DNA from: Dyadobacter frigoris
GTDB taxonomy: Bacteria > Bacteroidota > Bacteroidia > Cytophagales > Spirosomataceae
DNA length: 64,000 nt
Reading direction: 5' to 3'
Assembly: GCF_005280585.1 (NCBI RefSeq)
Contig: NZ_SZVO01000014.1
Location: forward strand, 62,001-126,000
How positions within the stretch are numbered: the first letter of the stretch is position 1; every line of letters begins with the position of its first letter. The notes below the pieces were generated by a model. It was not told the DNA's origin and did not search any database. It saw only the letters and a list, made by a program, of their open reading frames with translations. This document shows, piece after piece, positions 9,352-17,936 of this stretch. Position numbers and translations under genes: made by a program.

Positions 9352-9575
9352 AGATACTTTTTATATTTTTCCATTACCTCATCGTTGGATTTTGTTTCTC
9401 CGGCTAAAAATTGCTTTTGAGACCTTTGTATTCCGTCCTTAACATGTTCGGGCAAATCTCCCCAGAAATCTGGTACTTCAATTTCAAGTTGCTGTTTGAT
9501 CTTATTCCAATATTCAATCGGTATCACGGCAGCTGTCTTTTCACCCTTTTCATTTGACAAAAATTGAACGTTCAT
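9348..9575 (-). CDS. Antitoxin of a ParE/RelE-type toxin-antitoxin pair
   Basis: A 75-aa protein starting MNVQFLSNEKGEKTAAVIPIE. The first half resembles the beta-strand dimerisation part of PHD/RelB-like antitoxins, and the acidic-then-basic helical C-terminus (SQKQFLAGETKSNDEVMEKYKKYL region) resembles toxin-wrapping segments. Identification rests on position: it precedes, with a 4-base overlap, the frameshifted RelE/ParE toxin. If the toxin is really dead, this gene is an orphan antitoxin. Confidence 0.72.
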   Translation of the reverse strand: MNVQFLSNEKGEKTAAVIPIEYWNKIKQQLEIEVPDFWGDLPEHVKDGIQRSQKQFLAGETKSNDEVMEKYKKYL

Positions 9576-9730
9576 AATTTTCAGTTGATTATGAGTTTTA
9601 AAGAAACTTCGTCCTTTCGAATTGTAAAATTCGTTAAATTGATTCAGAAAAACGTGGTAAATTTGATATTTGTAAATTGTCTAAGGTTTATTAAACGTGA
9701 AAAACAGATTATTATCTCAGAATATATTTT

Positions 9731-10420
9731 ATGCTTCAATCATCAACACTGAAATTTCTTACTGACTTAGTTCAAAACAACAATAGAGAATGGTTTCTGG
9801 AAAACAGAAAACGATATGATGCTTCCAAAGCAGATCTTGAAAAACTGGTCGGTATTTTAATTACAGAACTTGGTAAATTTCATGATTTGGGGAATTTGCA
9901 GGTAAAAGATTGCATTTTCAGGATCAATCGGGATGTGCGTTTTTCGAAAAATAAAGATCCTTATAAAAGTAATTTAAGTGCGGGAATCGGGCCGGGTGGG
10001 AGAAGTTCGGGCAAAGTTGATTACTATCTCCATATTCAGCCGGATGGAAATTCTTTTTTAGGCGGCGGGATGTGGGACGCAACTGCGGAGCAATTGAGCA
10101 AATATCGGCAGGAAGTTGATTACAATGCAGATGAATTGAAAAGCATTATTCATGAAAAAACCTTTCGTGAATTTTTTCCTGAAATTTCAGGCGAATCCTT
10201 AAAAACAGCTCCCAAAGGATACCCAAAAGATCATCCGGAAATTGAGTTGTTAAGACGAAAACAACTTTTCTTTATCCATCGTTTTACGGATAAGGATGTG
10301 ACTTCAAAGGATTTCGCAGATTCAATAATAAATGGAATGAAATTGCTGAAACCTTATACCGATTTTATGAATTATATATTGTACGATGCCAATCCGGAAG
10401 CGGAGGATATTCAATTATAA
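9731..10420 (+). CDS. DUF2461 domain-containing protein
   Basis: A 229-aa protein of the TIGR02453/DUF2461 family. Recognisable features are the start LKFLTDLVQNNNREWFLENRKRY (read as LxxNNNxEWFxxNK), FRINRDVRFSKNKDPYK, GGRSSGKVDYYLHI and FLGGGMWD. Function is unknown. It lies 57 bases upstream of dnaE on the same strand and has no obvious functional link to it. Confidence 0.88.
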   Translation: MLQSSTLKFLTDLVQNNNREWFLENRKRYDASKADLEKLVGILITELGKFHDLGNLQVKDCIFRINRDVRFSKNKDPYKSNLSAGIGPGGRSSGKVDYYLHIQPDGNSFLGGGMWDATAEQLSKYRQEVDYNADELKSIIHEKTFREFFPEISGESLKTAPKGYPKDHPEIELLRRKQLFFIHRFTDKDVTSKDFADSIINGMKLLKPYTDFMNYILYDANPEAEDIQL

Positions 10421-10477
10421 TGATTGAATGATAGAATTAGTGAATGACAGAATTGAGCGAATCTTCAAAAAATAAAT

Positions 10478-13400
10478 ATGCAATTTTCCCACTTACATTG
10501 CCACACACAATTTTCGCTGCTTGACGGTGCTGCTGATATCAAAAAGCTTTTCAAAAAAGCGAAGGAAGATAACATGCCGGCCGTTGCCATTACCGACCAT
10601 GGGAATATGTTCGGTGTTTTTGAATTTGTGGCCGAAGGTAATAAACAGGGCATAAAACCAATTGTTGGCTGTGAATTTTACGTCGTAGAAGACCGCCATA
10701 TTCGCCAGTTTACGAAAGAAAAAAAGGATGTCCGCCATCATCAGCTGCTTTTGGCAAAAGATGAAATTGGCTATAAAAATCTTGTCAAAATGTGTTCTCT
10801 TGGTTTTATAGAGGGAATGTATGGGAAATACCCGCGGATTGATAAAGAGCTGATTGTGAAATATCATAAAGGACTTATCGCTACAACTTGTTGTATTGGT
10901 GCGATTATTCCCAAAACAATTATCAGAAAAGGTGAGGCCGAAGCTGAAAAGGAATTTAAATGGTGGCTGGATCTTTTTGGGGACGATTTTTATGTTGAAT
11001 TACAACGTCACGAAATCCGGGATCAGTATATCGTTAATGAAGTACTGATCCGTTTTGCCAGAAAATATAATGTTAAAATTATAGCTTCCAATGATTCACA
11101 TTATGTAGATCGGGAGGATTGGAATGCGCATGATATTTTGCTTTGTATCAATACGGGTGATAAACAAAGCACGCCTTCGGCGAAGGATTTTGATGATGAC
11201 AAAGGAATCCCGAAAGGTTCTCGTTTTGCATTTTTCAACGATCAGTTTTATTTCAAAAATACAAGTGAAATGATGAAATTGTTTAACGACTTACCCGAGT
11301 CGATAGACAATACGAATGAGATCGTTGACAAGATAAAAACGCTTGATTTAAGGAAAGATATTCTGCTGCCGAACTTCCCGATTCCGGAAGAATTCAAGAC
11401 ACACACGTTGTCCGAAATGGTAGGGACGAAAGAACTTACAGCTGATGTTTTAAATCAATGGGAATTTTTAAGACACCTTTCTTTTGAAGGTGCAAAATTC
11501 AAATATGGCACAATTACGCCTGAAATTGAAGAACGTCTAAATTTTGAGCTGAATGTAATCAGAAATATGGGTTTCCCCGGTTACTTCCTGATCGTGGCTG
11601 ACTTTATTGATGCGGGCCGGAAAATGGGTGTTTTTATTGGTCCCGGACGTGGTTCTGCTGCGGGATCGGTAGTAGCATATTGTACCGGAATTACCAATAT
11701 TGACCCGATTAAATACGATTTACTTTTTGAGCGTTTCCTTAATCCTGACCGTATTTCACTTCCTGATATTGATACGGATTTCGATGATGAAGGCCGGCAG
11801 AAAGTGATTGATTACGTTGTTAAGAAATATGGTTATAACCAGGTTGCCCAAATTGTAACGTATGGTACAATGGCTGCCAAATCTGCAATCAAGGATGTTG
11901 CCCGTGTAATGGATTTGCCGTTGCAGGATGCCAACATGCTCGCGAAACTTGTTCCAGATAAACCGGCCTACAATATGACTTTGGCAAGAATATTTTCTGC
12001 GCCGCTGGAAGGTGAGGGGAGTTTGACCAAAAAGGAGGGGATTGCTCCTGAGGAATTGGATAACGTGAAGAAAATGAGGGCGATCATTGCCGGAAATGAT
12101 CTTCAGGCCAGCGTGTTACAGGAAGCCAGACGATTGGAGGGAACTGTAAGAAATACGGGTATTCATGCGGCAGGTATTATTATTGCTCCAAGCGATCTGA
12201 CTGAGATTATTCCTGTAAGTACTTCCAAAGATTCTGATTTTCTGATTACACAGTATCAGGGGAAAATTATAGAAGATGCGGGTGTTATAAAGATGGACTT
12301 TTTGGGTCTGCGAAACCTGACCATTATTAAAGAAGCACTTCGCCTGATCAAACGGAATCATAGTATTTCAATCGTCATTGACGATATTCCGCTGGATGAT
12401 CCGAAAGTATTTGAGCTTTTTCAGAGAGGAGAAACCAACGCGATTTTTCAATTTGAATCTGACGGTATGAAAAAACACATGCGGGATCTTATTCCCGACC
12501 GTTTTGAACACCTTATTGCGATGAACGCATTATACCGTCCGGGACCGATTGCCTATATTCCAAACTTTATCCGTCGGAAAAACGGGCATGAAGAAATTAC
12601 CTACGATTTACCAGAACTGGAAGAGTATCTTGCTGATACATACGGAATTACAGTCTATCAGGAACAGGTAATGCTTTTGTCCCAGAAACTGGGTGGATTT
12701 ACAAAAGGCCAGGCGGATACCTTGCGCAAAGCAATGGGTAAGAAACAGATTGAAACCCTGAATAAAATGAAAGGGTATTTCATGAAGGGCGGGGAAGAAA
12801 AAGGTCTGGATTTAAAGAAACTTGAAAAAATCTGGACCGACTGGGAGGCTTTTGCATCGTATGCCTTTAACAAATCCCATTCAACCTGCTATGCTTTTGT
12901 TGCTTACCAGACTGCTTATCTGAAAGCGCATTTTACGGCAGAATATTTGTCGGCTGTATTGACAAGTTCGCTGGGTAATATTGAAAAAATTACATTCTTT
13001 ATGGAAGAGTGTAAGAGCCAGGGGATTACGGTTTTGGGGCCGGATATCAACGAATCGGATCGTCAGTTTAATGCGACTAGCAGGGGAGAAATCAGGTTTG
13101 GGCTTGCCGGTGTTAAAGGAAGCGGTGATGCCGCGGTTGAATCGATAATAGAAGAACGTGATACGAACGGAGAGTTTAAAGATATTTTTGATTTTATTAC
13201 CCGTGTCAATTTAAGAACCGTAAATAAGAAGACGCTCGAAAGCCTGGCTTATGCGGGTGGTTTTGATTGCTTTGAGGATTATCACCGCGCACAATATTTT
13301 ACCTCTGAACCTGGTGGTGATGTTGGTACTTTTATTGAGCGTCTGATTCGTTATGCGAATAATTATCATGCTGAAAAGGCATCAGCCCAAGCTTCTTTGT

Positions 13401-14131
13401 TTGGTGCATTTGGAGGAAATGAAGCGCTAATGGCAAAGCCAAAACCGGCTGATGTACAACCTTGGGATGATCTCGCGAAACTTAGATATGAACAGGAAGT
13501 CGTTGGTTTTTACATCTCGGGGCATCCTTTGGATACATTCCGACTCGAACTTGATAATTTCTGTAACGGAACACTGAATGAATTATTGACCATTCATGAG
13601 GGAGAACGCGCGCCAAGGAATTTTGGTAAAGAAATAAGTGTAGGCGGAATTGTGACCAGTGTCATTGAGCGGATGTCCAAAAATGGTAATCCTTTCATGA
13701 TCTTTAAATTAGAGGATTACAGAGGTTCGATAGAAATGCTTTTGGGTGGAGAGGATTGTGTGAAGTTTAAAAACTACCTCGAAGTAGGACGCTTTTTGTA
13801 TATCAAAGGAAAAATACAAAATCGCTGGAAACAGGAAGATCAGTTTGAGTTTAAAATTTCTTCTATACAACTGCTAACTGAAATCCGGGATAAGATGTGT
13901 AAAAAGATAAGAATCAATCTGACACTCGATCAGATCGATGCTGAATTTATTTCCTTATTAAATGATACTTTTAGTAATAATCCTGGCCCATGTCCTGTAA
14001 ATATGACGGTTAAGGATCCTGAAACACATTTGGAAGTAGAGATGGTTTTACGGAATTATCGTGTCTCGCCAACAAATGAATTGTTTAAAATTCTGGATGG
14101 TTTTCCGGGTGTGAAATTTTTTCTTAACTAG
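10478..14131 (+). CDS. dnaE: DNA polymerase III subunit alpha
   Basis: Replicative polymerase, 1217 aa, slightly longer than E. coli DnaE. The N-terminal PHP domain begins FSHLHCHTQFSLLDGAAD. The Pol3 core shows FIGPGRGSAAGSVVAY and the catalytic aspartates in SLPDIDTDFDDEGR, followed by YGTMAAKSAIKD. The thumb/fingers (YRPGPIAYIP, YGITVYQEQVM) are intact. QASLF at about residues 971-975 matches a sliding-clamp-binding pentapeptide, followed by an OB domain (about 1045-1140). The ATG at 10478 gives the conserved N-terminus; no Shine-Dalgarno is apparent, as is usual here. Confidence 0.97.
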   Translation: MQFSHLHCHTQFSLLDGAADIKKLFKKAKEDNMPAVAITDHGNMFGVFEFVAEGNKQGIKPIVGCEFYVVEDRHIRQFTKEKKDVRHHQLLLAKDEIGYKNLVKMCSLGFIEGMYGKYPRIDKELIVKYHKGLIATTCCIGAIIPKTIIRKGEAEAEKEFKWWLDLFGDDFYVELQRHEIRDQYIVNEVLIRFARKYNVKIIASNDSHYVDREDWNAHDILLCINTGDKQSTPSAKDFDDDKGIPKGSRFAFFNDQFYFKNTSEMMKLFNDLPESIDNTNEIVDKIKTLDLRKDILLPNFPIPEEFKTHTLSEMVGTKELTADVLNQWEFLRHLSFEGAKFKYGTITPEIEERLNFELNVIRNMGFPGYFLIVADFIDAGRKMGVFIGPGRGSAAGSVVAYCTGITNIDPIKYDLLFERFLNPDRISLPDIDTDFDDEGRQKVIDYVVKKYGYNQVAQIVTYGTMAAKSAIKDVARVMDLPLQDANMLAKLVPDKPAYNMTLARIFSAPLEGEGSLTKKEGIAPEELDNVKKMRAIIAGNDLQASVLQEARRLEGTVRNTGIHAAGIIIAPSDLTEIIPVSTSKDSDFLITQYQGKIIEDAGVIKMDFLGLRNLTIIKEALRLIKRNHSISIVIDDIPLDDPKVFELFQRGETNAIFQFESDGMKKHMRDLIPDRFEHLIAMNALYRPGPIAYIPNFIRRKNGHEEITYDLPELEEYLADTYGITVYQEQVMLLSQKLGGFTKGQADTLRKAMGKKQIETLNKMKGYFMKGGEEKGLDLKKLEKIWTDWEAFASYAFNKSHSTCYAFVAYQTAYLKAHFTAEYLSAVLTSSLGNIEKITFFMEECKSQGITVLGPDINESDRQFNATSRGEIRFGLAGVKGSGDAAVESIIEERDTNGEFKDIFDFITRVNLRTVNKKTLESLAYAGGFDCFEDYHRAQYFTSEPGGDVGTFIERLIRYANNYHAEKASAQASLFGAFGGNEALMAKPKPADVQPWDDLAKLRYEQEVVGFYISGHPLDTFRLELDNFCNGTLNELLTIHEGERAPRNFGKEISVGGIVTSVIERMSKNGNPFMIFKLEDYRGSIEMLLGGEDCVKFKNYLEVGRFLYIKGKIQNRWKQEDQFEFKISSIQLLTEIRDKMCKKIRINLTLDQIDAEFISLLNDTFSNNPGPCPVNMTVKDPETHLEVEMVLRNYRVSPTNELFKILDGFPGVKFFLN

Positions 14132-14218
14132 TACGGATATTTCATATTTCCGGAACTTTTATAGTACTTTTTTCATTATTATCTCAACTAATTAATATCA
14201 AAATAGACACTTATTGAC

Positions 14219-14551
14219 ATGGGAAAAGCACTTGAAATTACCGATAGCACTTTTGAAGAACTTATTCAGGGCGATCAGCCTGTACTTGTTGATTTCTGGG
14301 CGGAATGGTGTGGTCCTTGTAAAATGATCGGGCCGGTTGTGGAGCAATTGGCAGGCGAGTATGAAGGAAAAGCTGTTATTGGTAAAATGGATGTAGATAT
14401 GAATTCGGCAATTCCTGCTAAGTTTGGTATCCGCAGTATCCCTACTTTAATGATCTTCAAAAATGGTCAGTTGGTAGATAAAGTTGTAGGTGTAGTGCCT
14501 AAAACTACTTTGGAAGATAAATTAAATGCTCAAATCGTAGCGACTGTTTAA
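14219..14551 (+). CDS. trxA: Thioredoxin
   Basis: Small cytoplasmic disulfide reductase, 110 aa. The active site WCGPCK has Cys31 and Cys34, preceded by VLVDFWAEW, and the cis-proline motif IRSIPTLMIF is present. There is no signal peptide. It stands alone about 90 bases after dnaE and is followed by a strong hairpin terminator. Confidence 0.97.
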   Translation: MGKALEITDSTFEELIQGDQPVLVDFWAEWCGPCKMIGPVVEQLAGEYEGKAVIGKMDVDMNSAIPAKFGIRSIPTLMIFKNGQLVDKVVGVVPKTTLEDKLNAQIVATV

Positions 14552-14579
14552 TTTTAACAGTTTCAGGATTTATATAAAA

Positions 14580-14604
14580 GAGGCTCCGTGAGGAGCCTTT
14601 TTTA
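14580..14604 (+). terminator. Terminator after trxA
   Basis: A 7-bp stem (AGGCTCC / GGAGCCT) with loop GTGA followed by six T residues, about 30 bases after the trxA stop codon. Its stem sequence is shared with two further hairpins downstream (see the repeat entry). Confidence 0.85.
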
Positions 14605-14727
14605 TTGGACTTCTACCGCGTTTCATCTAAGAAGTTTCTGCTCAAATCCCTTTGGGATTACCTGTTATAGAAAAAAATCCTGAATTAACCAGTTAACTGT
14701 ATCGCAGTTTCCTGGTACCCTACTATC

Positions 14728-14800
14728 AGGAGGCTCCTATGGAGCCAATATCTTCTACCCAATTTACCTCTTCTATAAACAGGAGGCTCTTATTGAGCCG
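14728..14800. repeat. GGCTCC palindromic repeats (REP-like)
   Basis: Two more hairpins with the same stem sequence as the trxA terminator follow: GGCTCC-TAT-GGAGCC at 14732-14746 and GGCTC-TTATT-GAGCC at 14785-14799. Each is preceded by CAGGA, and CTTCTA appears between the units (around 14610, 14752 and 14770). No gene fits in 14552-14813. Repeated stem plus shared spacers suggests a dispersed palindromic element rather than three independent terminators. Whether it occurs elsewhere in the genome cannot be told from here. Confidence 0.6.
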
Positions 14801-14813
14801 TAACTAGAAGCCC

Positions 14814-15704
14814 TTATTTCAAATTCAAATAAATCATTTCAGAAATTCCTGCAAGCATTTTCCTGTTTGCCGCTTCGTTTTCCCAGTCTCTTGACAAAAT
14901 TACGAGCACATATTTTCTACCATCCGGCAGGAAAACGATTCCGCTATCGTGTTGAATATTAGGAAGTCCGCCAGTTTTGTGAGCAACTTTTACATCTTTT
15001 GGAAGGTTTCCAGGAATAACATCGTTGAATTTTTGATCCAGTAAAATCTTTATCATAGCATCACACGCTTTCTGGCTCACGATTTTACCAAGCGCCATTT
15101 TTTCAAAAAGTAACCGCAGATCATACGCATTCGTGGTGTTATTCAAACCTTTTTGAAATGCTTTTGCATCTTCAACACCACGAAGAATCAGAATATCTTT
15201 TGCCCCTAAATCCCGCATGGTCTGCGTTACATTTTTTGCGCCAACGAGATCAATAACCATATTCGTCGCAAAATTGCTGCTGACAATGATCATCTCATAA
15301 ACCAGATCTTTAATCGCACGTTTTTCTCCAATATGCCTGTAAAGAATGTGATCACTATCCTGAATAGAATCCTGGCTGTACGAACTTCCGTCCACAATAC
15401 TTTTAAATTCATTCTTAATTGTGATCGAATCTGTCAGTTTAAATTTCCCCTGAGAGGCTTGTTTGAAAACTTCAATCATGACGGGCATTTTCATTGTACT
15501 GGCCGCATGAAAAGTTTGGAGCTCGTTAATTGATAACTCTTCACCGGTAGTCAGATCCTTGAGAGCAACGGCGTAAGAGCCTTTGTGTTTTGATAATTCA
15601 GTTGAAATTTTCTGCTTTAAATCTCCCATTTTTAATTTTGACTGCCCGAAAACAGAGAGATTTGACAGGCAAAATAAAGCGATTGTAAAGCATACTTGTT
15701 TCAT
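14814..15704 (-). CDS. Serine hydrolase with class A beta-lactamase fold
   Basis: Exported 296-aa protein with a signal peptide (about residues 1-20, ending FG-Q). Beta-lactamase/PBP-type motifs are present: S69-T-M-K72, S142-S-N144 in the place of the SDN loop, and HKTGG near residue 244. The overall length equals class A beta-lactamases. The omega-loop E-x-x-L-N motif is not clear: EDAKAFQKGLNN is the nearest match. It may therefore be a true beta-lactamase or a related peptidase/esterase. The start of the upstream epimerase ends 3 bases away, so both belong to one transcript. Confidence 0.82.
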   Translation of the reverse strand: MKQVCFTIALFCLSNLSVFGQSKLKMGDLKQKISTELSKHKGSYAVALKDLTTGEELSINELQTFHAASTMKMPVMIEVFKQASQGKFKLTDSITIKNEFKSIVDGSSYSQDSIQDSDHILYRHIGEKRAIKDLVYEMIIVSSNFATNMVIDLVGAKNVTQTMRDLGAKDILILRGVEDAKAFQKGLNNTTNAYDLRLLFEKMALGKIVSQKACDAMIKILLDQKFNDVIPGNLPKDVKVAHKTGGLPNIQHDSGIVFLPDGRKYVLVILSRDWENEAANRKMLAGISEMIYLNLK

Positions 15705-15707
15705 ACA

Positions 15708-16583
15708 TTATTCTTGGATTGCGATTAAGTACGATGCGTTAAAAGTGTCTTTGGCAGCCAGGCTTAATATGCCTTCCTTGGTTTCAAAATTATGGTCGCT
15801 GTCGGCGTTGTCTGCGATACCGAGCCAAGGTTCTATACAAACAAACTTTGCATTTGGTTTTGCCCAAATGCCGAGATAGGGAAATCCTGAATATTCAACA
15901 TGAACAGATTGAGCAGATTTTTTACTTTTCAAACTTACACTCGTCGAATTCAGATTTTTAAATATCAGCGCATCGTTATCAAACATATCTGATTGTAATG
16001 GCAAGATATTCGAATTCTGAATGACCGGCTTTGTTGTTTTCCCAACCAGACCGTCTTTTTCTAAAAGCCAGGTTGCGGCGTTTTCCGTTTTTTCGAATTC
16101 AAGGTAATAATCTTCATATTCCTCGTCTGCGTTAACGGGACATTTAAATGCAGGGTGCCCGCCAAGAGAAAAAAACATAGTGTAGTCGCCATGATTTATG
16201 ATCTGATGGCTTACAGTAATTTTGTTTCCTTCAAGTGAAAAAGTGATCAGGAACTCAAACTCGTATGGATAGATCTGCAATGTTTTTTCACTGTATTTCA
16301 AACCGTAAGTAAGGCTGTTTTTAGTTTGCTCAACAATTGTGACATTGGGATTATTTCGTACAAAACCATGTCTGGGTACCTTGTATTGCCGTCCTTTAAT
16401 CAGAACATAGCCATCTTTAATGGCTCCGATAACCGGAAAAAGTACCGGCGCATAGCTCCCCCAAATGTCCGGATTTGCATCCCACATATATTCCTTACCT
16501 GAAATTTTGGAATGGATTTCACAAAGTTCTGCACCAAGTTCACTGACGCCAATTCTAAGAATATCGTTTTCTATCGTAGCCAT
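15708..16583 (-). CDS. Aldose 1-epimerase family protein
   Basis: A 291-aa galactose-mutarotase-like beta-sandwich enzyme, of the LacX/YihR-like subgroup rather than classical GalM. Landmarks are YKVPRHGFVRN (catalytic-site His region), FSLGGHPAFKCPV with the second His, and a C-terminal region with CIEPWLGIADN carrying the presumed catalytic glutamate. No signal peptide, so cytoplasmic. It sits 3 bases from the beta-lactamase-fold gene downstream and 55 bases after the aminotransferase upstream. Confidence 0.85.
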   Translation of the reverse strand: MATIENDILRIGVSELGAELCEIHSKISGKEYMWDANPDIWGSYAPVLFPVIGAIKDGYVLIKGRQYKVPRHGFVRNNPNVTIVEQTKNSLTYGLKYSEKTLQIYPYEFEFLITFSLEGNKITVSHQIINHGDYTMFFSLGGHPAFKCPVNADEEYEDYYLEFEKTENAATWLLEKDGLVGKTTKPVIQNSNILPLQSDMFDNDALIFKNLNSTSVSLKSKKSAQSVHVEYSGFPYLGIWAKPNAKFVCIEPWLGIADNADSDHNFETKEGILSLAAKDTFNASYLIAIQE

Positions 16584-16638
16584 GATCTAATTTAAAGTTT
16601 ATTAATCATTAAAATAAATTTGGTTAGTAATGTCTAAT

Positions 16639-17850
16639 TTATTGTTCCAATACTTCCATTATCACCCTACATCCTTCTCTGATTTGCTCTTCGGTAATGA
16701 TCAGCGGAGGAGCAAGACGCATGGAATTGTCACAAAAAAGAAACCAATCAGTTATAACACCTTTCGCAATACAGCTGTCAATTGTTTGTTTTAAAACTTC
16801 AAAGGAATCCATTTCTGCCGCCAGCATTAATCCTTTTCCTCTAACTTCTTTGATTTTTGGATGAACCAGTAATGATTTGAAAAGGTCTCCTTTCGCAACT
16901 GATTTTTGAGCCAGATTTTCTTTCAAAGTTACCTGAAGAGCTGCAAGAGAAGCTGCCGAACTTACCGGATGTCCGCCAAAAGTTGTGATATGTCCCAAAA
17001 CCGGATTGTTTTTAAAAACGCTCATAACTTCCTGAGAAGACATAAAAGCACCAATTGGCATTCCGCCGCCCATACCTTTGGCACTTAAAAGCACGTCAGG
17101 GTAAATGTCATATTGTTCAAATGCCCAGAAGGAACCCGTGCGCCCGAATCCAGTCTGAACTTCATCAAGAATTAACAATGCACCTACTTCCGTACATCTT
17201 TTGCGAAGTGCTTTTATATAATCCAAAGTTGGAACGCGTACGCCTGATTCCCCTCCGATTATTTCAATGATAACCGCAGCTGTTTTGGAAGTAATAAATT
17301 GTAAATCTGCACTATTTCCATGTTCAATATTTCTGATGCCGGGTAATAATGGACGGAAATTCCGCTTGAAGGATTCTGCTCCCGAAAGGCTTAATGCGCC
17401 CTGGGTGGAGCCGTGATAGGCGTTGTAACAGGAAATAAATTCTGTTCGGCCGGTAAAACGTTTGGCCAGTTTCATAGCGCCTTCCACCGCTTCGGTTCCT
17501 GAATTGGTAAAATATACATTATCAATTTTACCAAAAGGAGATGGATTTTCTGATTCAAAATTTAAAGTATCTGCCAACGCTTTTGCCAGTTGTACTTGTG
17601 TGCTTTGGATAAATTCACCATAAACCAGCAAGTGCATATGTTTGTCCAGTTGCTGGTGCAGAGCCGCTAAAACTTCCGGATGTCTGTGGCCAACATTACT
17701 TACGCCAATGCCGGAAATCAGGTCCAAATAGCGTTTTCCATCCGTTCCGTACATGTACACACCTTCTGCTTTTTCAATTTCAAGGGCAAGAGGAAAGTCG
17801 GATGTCTGGGCAATATGATCAAAAAAATGTTGACGATGTGAAATATGCAT
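16639..17850 (-). CDS. Class III (acetylornithine-type) aminotransferase
   Basis: PLP-dependent aminotransferase, 403 aa. It shows the N-terminal GKRYLDLISGIGVSNVGH, substrate/PLP region FTNSGTEAVEGAMKLAKR, YHGSTQGALSL, the aspartate motif LILDEVQTGFGRTG and the PLP lysine in SAKGMGGGMPIGA. The family covers acetylornithine, ornithine, 4-aminobutyrate and lysine-type donors; the substrate cannot be set from sequence. It lies immediately downstream (86 bases) of the ligase cluster on the same strand, so it may supply an amino or keto substrate for it. An arginine-biosynthesis context is absent. Confidence 0.88.
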   Translation of the reverse strand: MHISHRQHFFDHIAQTSDFPLALEIEKAEGVYMYGTDGKRYLDLISGIGVSNVGHRHPEVLAALHQQLDKHMHLLVYGEFIQSTQVQLAKALADTLNFESENPSPFGKIDNVYFTNSGTEAVEGAMKLAKRFTGRTEFISCYNAYHGSTQGALSLSGAESFKRNFRPLLPGIRNIEHGNSADLQFITSKTAAVIIEIIGGESGVRVPTLDYIKALRKRCTEVGALLILDEVQTGFGRTGSFWAFEQYDIYPDVLLSAKGMGGGMPIGAFMSSQEVMSVFKNNPVLGHITTFGGHPVSSAASLAALQVTLKENLAQKSVAKGDLFKSLLVHPKIKEVRGKGLMLAAEMDSFEVLKQTIDSCIAKGVITDWFLFCDNSMRLAPPLIITEEQIREGCRVIMEVLEQ

Positions 17851-17936
17851 TTAATACTTATTATACTTTTTTTATTAATTATATTATTCTAAAATATTAA
17901 ACTTTCCATATTTTTTCGAAATTGAAAGCCAAAGTA

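Noticed and set aside
9148..9420. Plus-strand frame across the toxin-antitoxin locus
   Set aside because: Antisense to the toxin and antitoxin; no conserved features.
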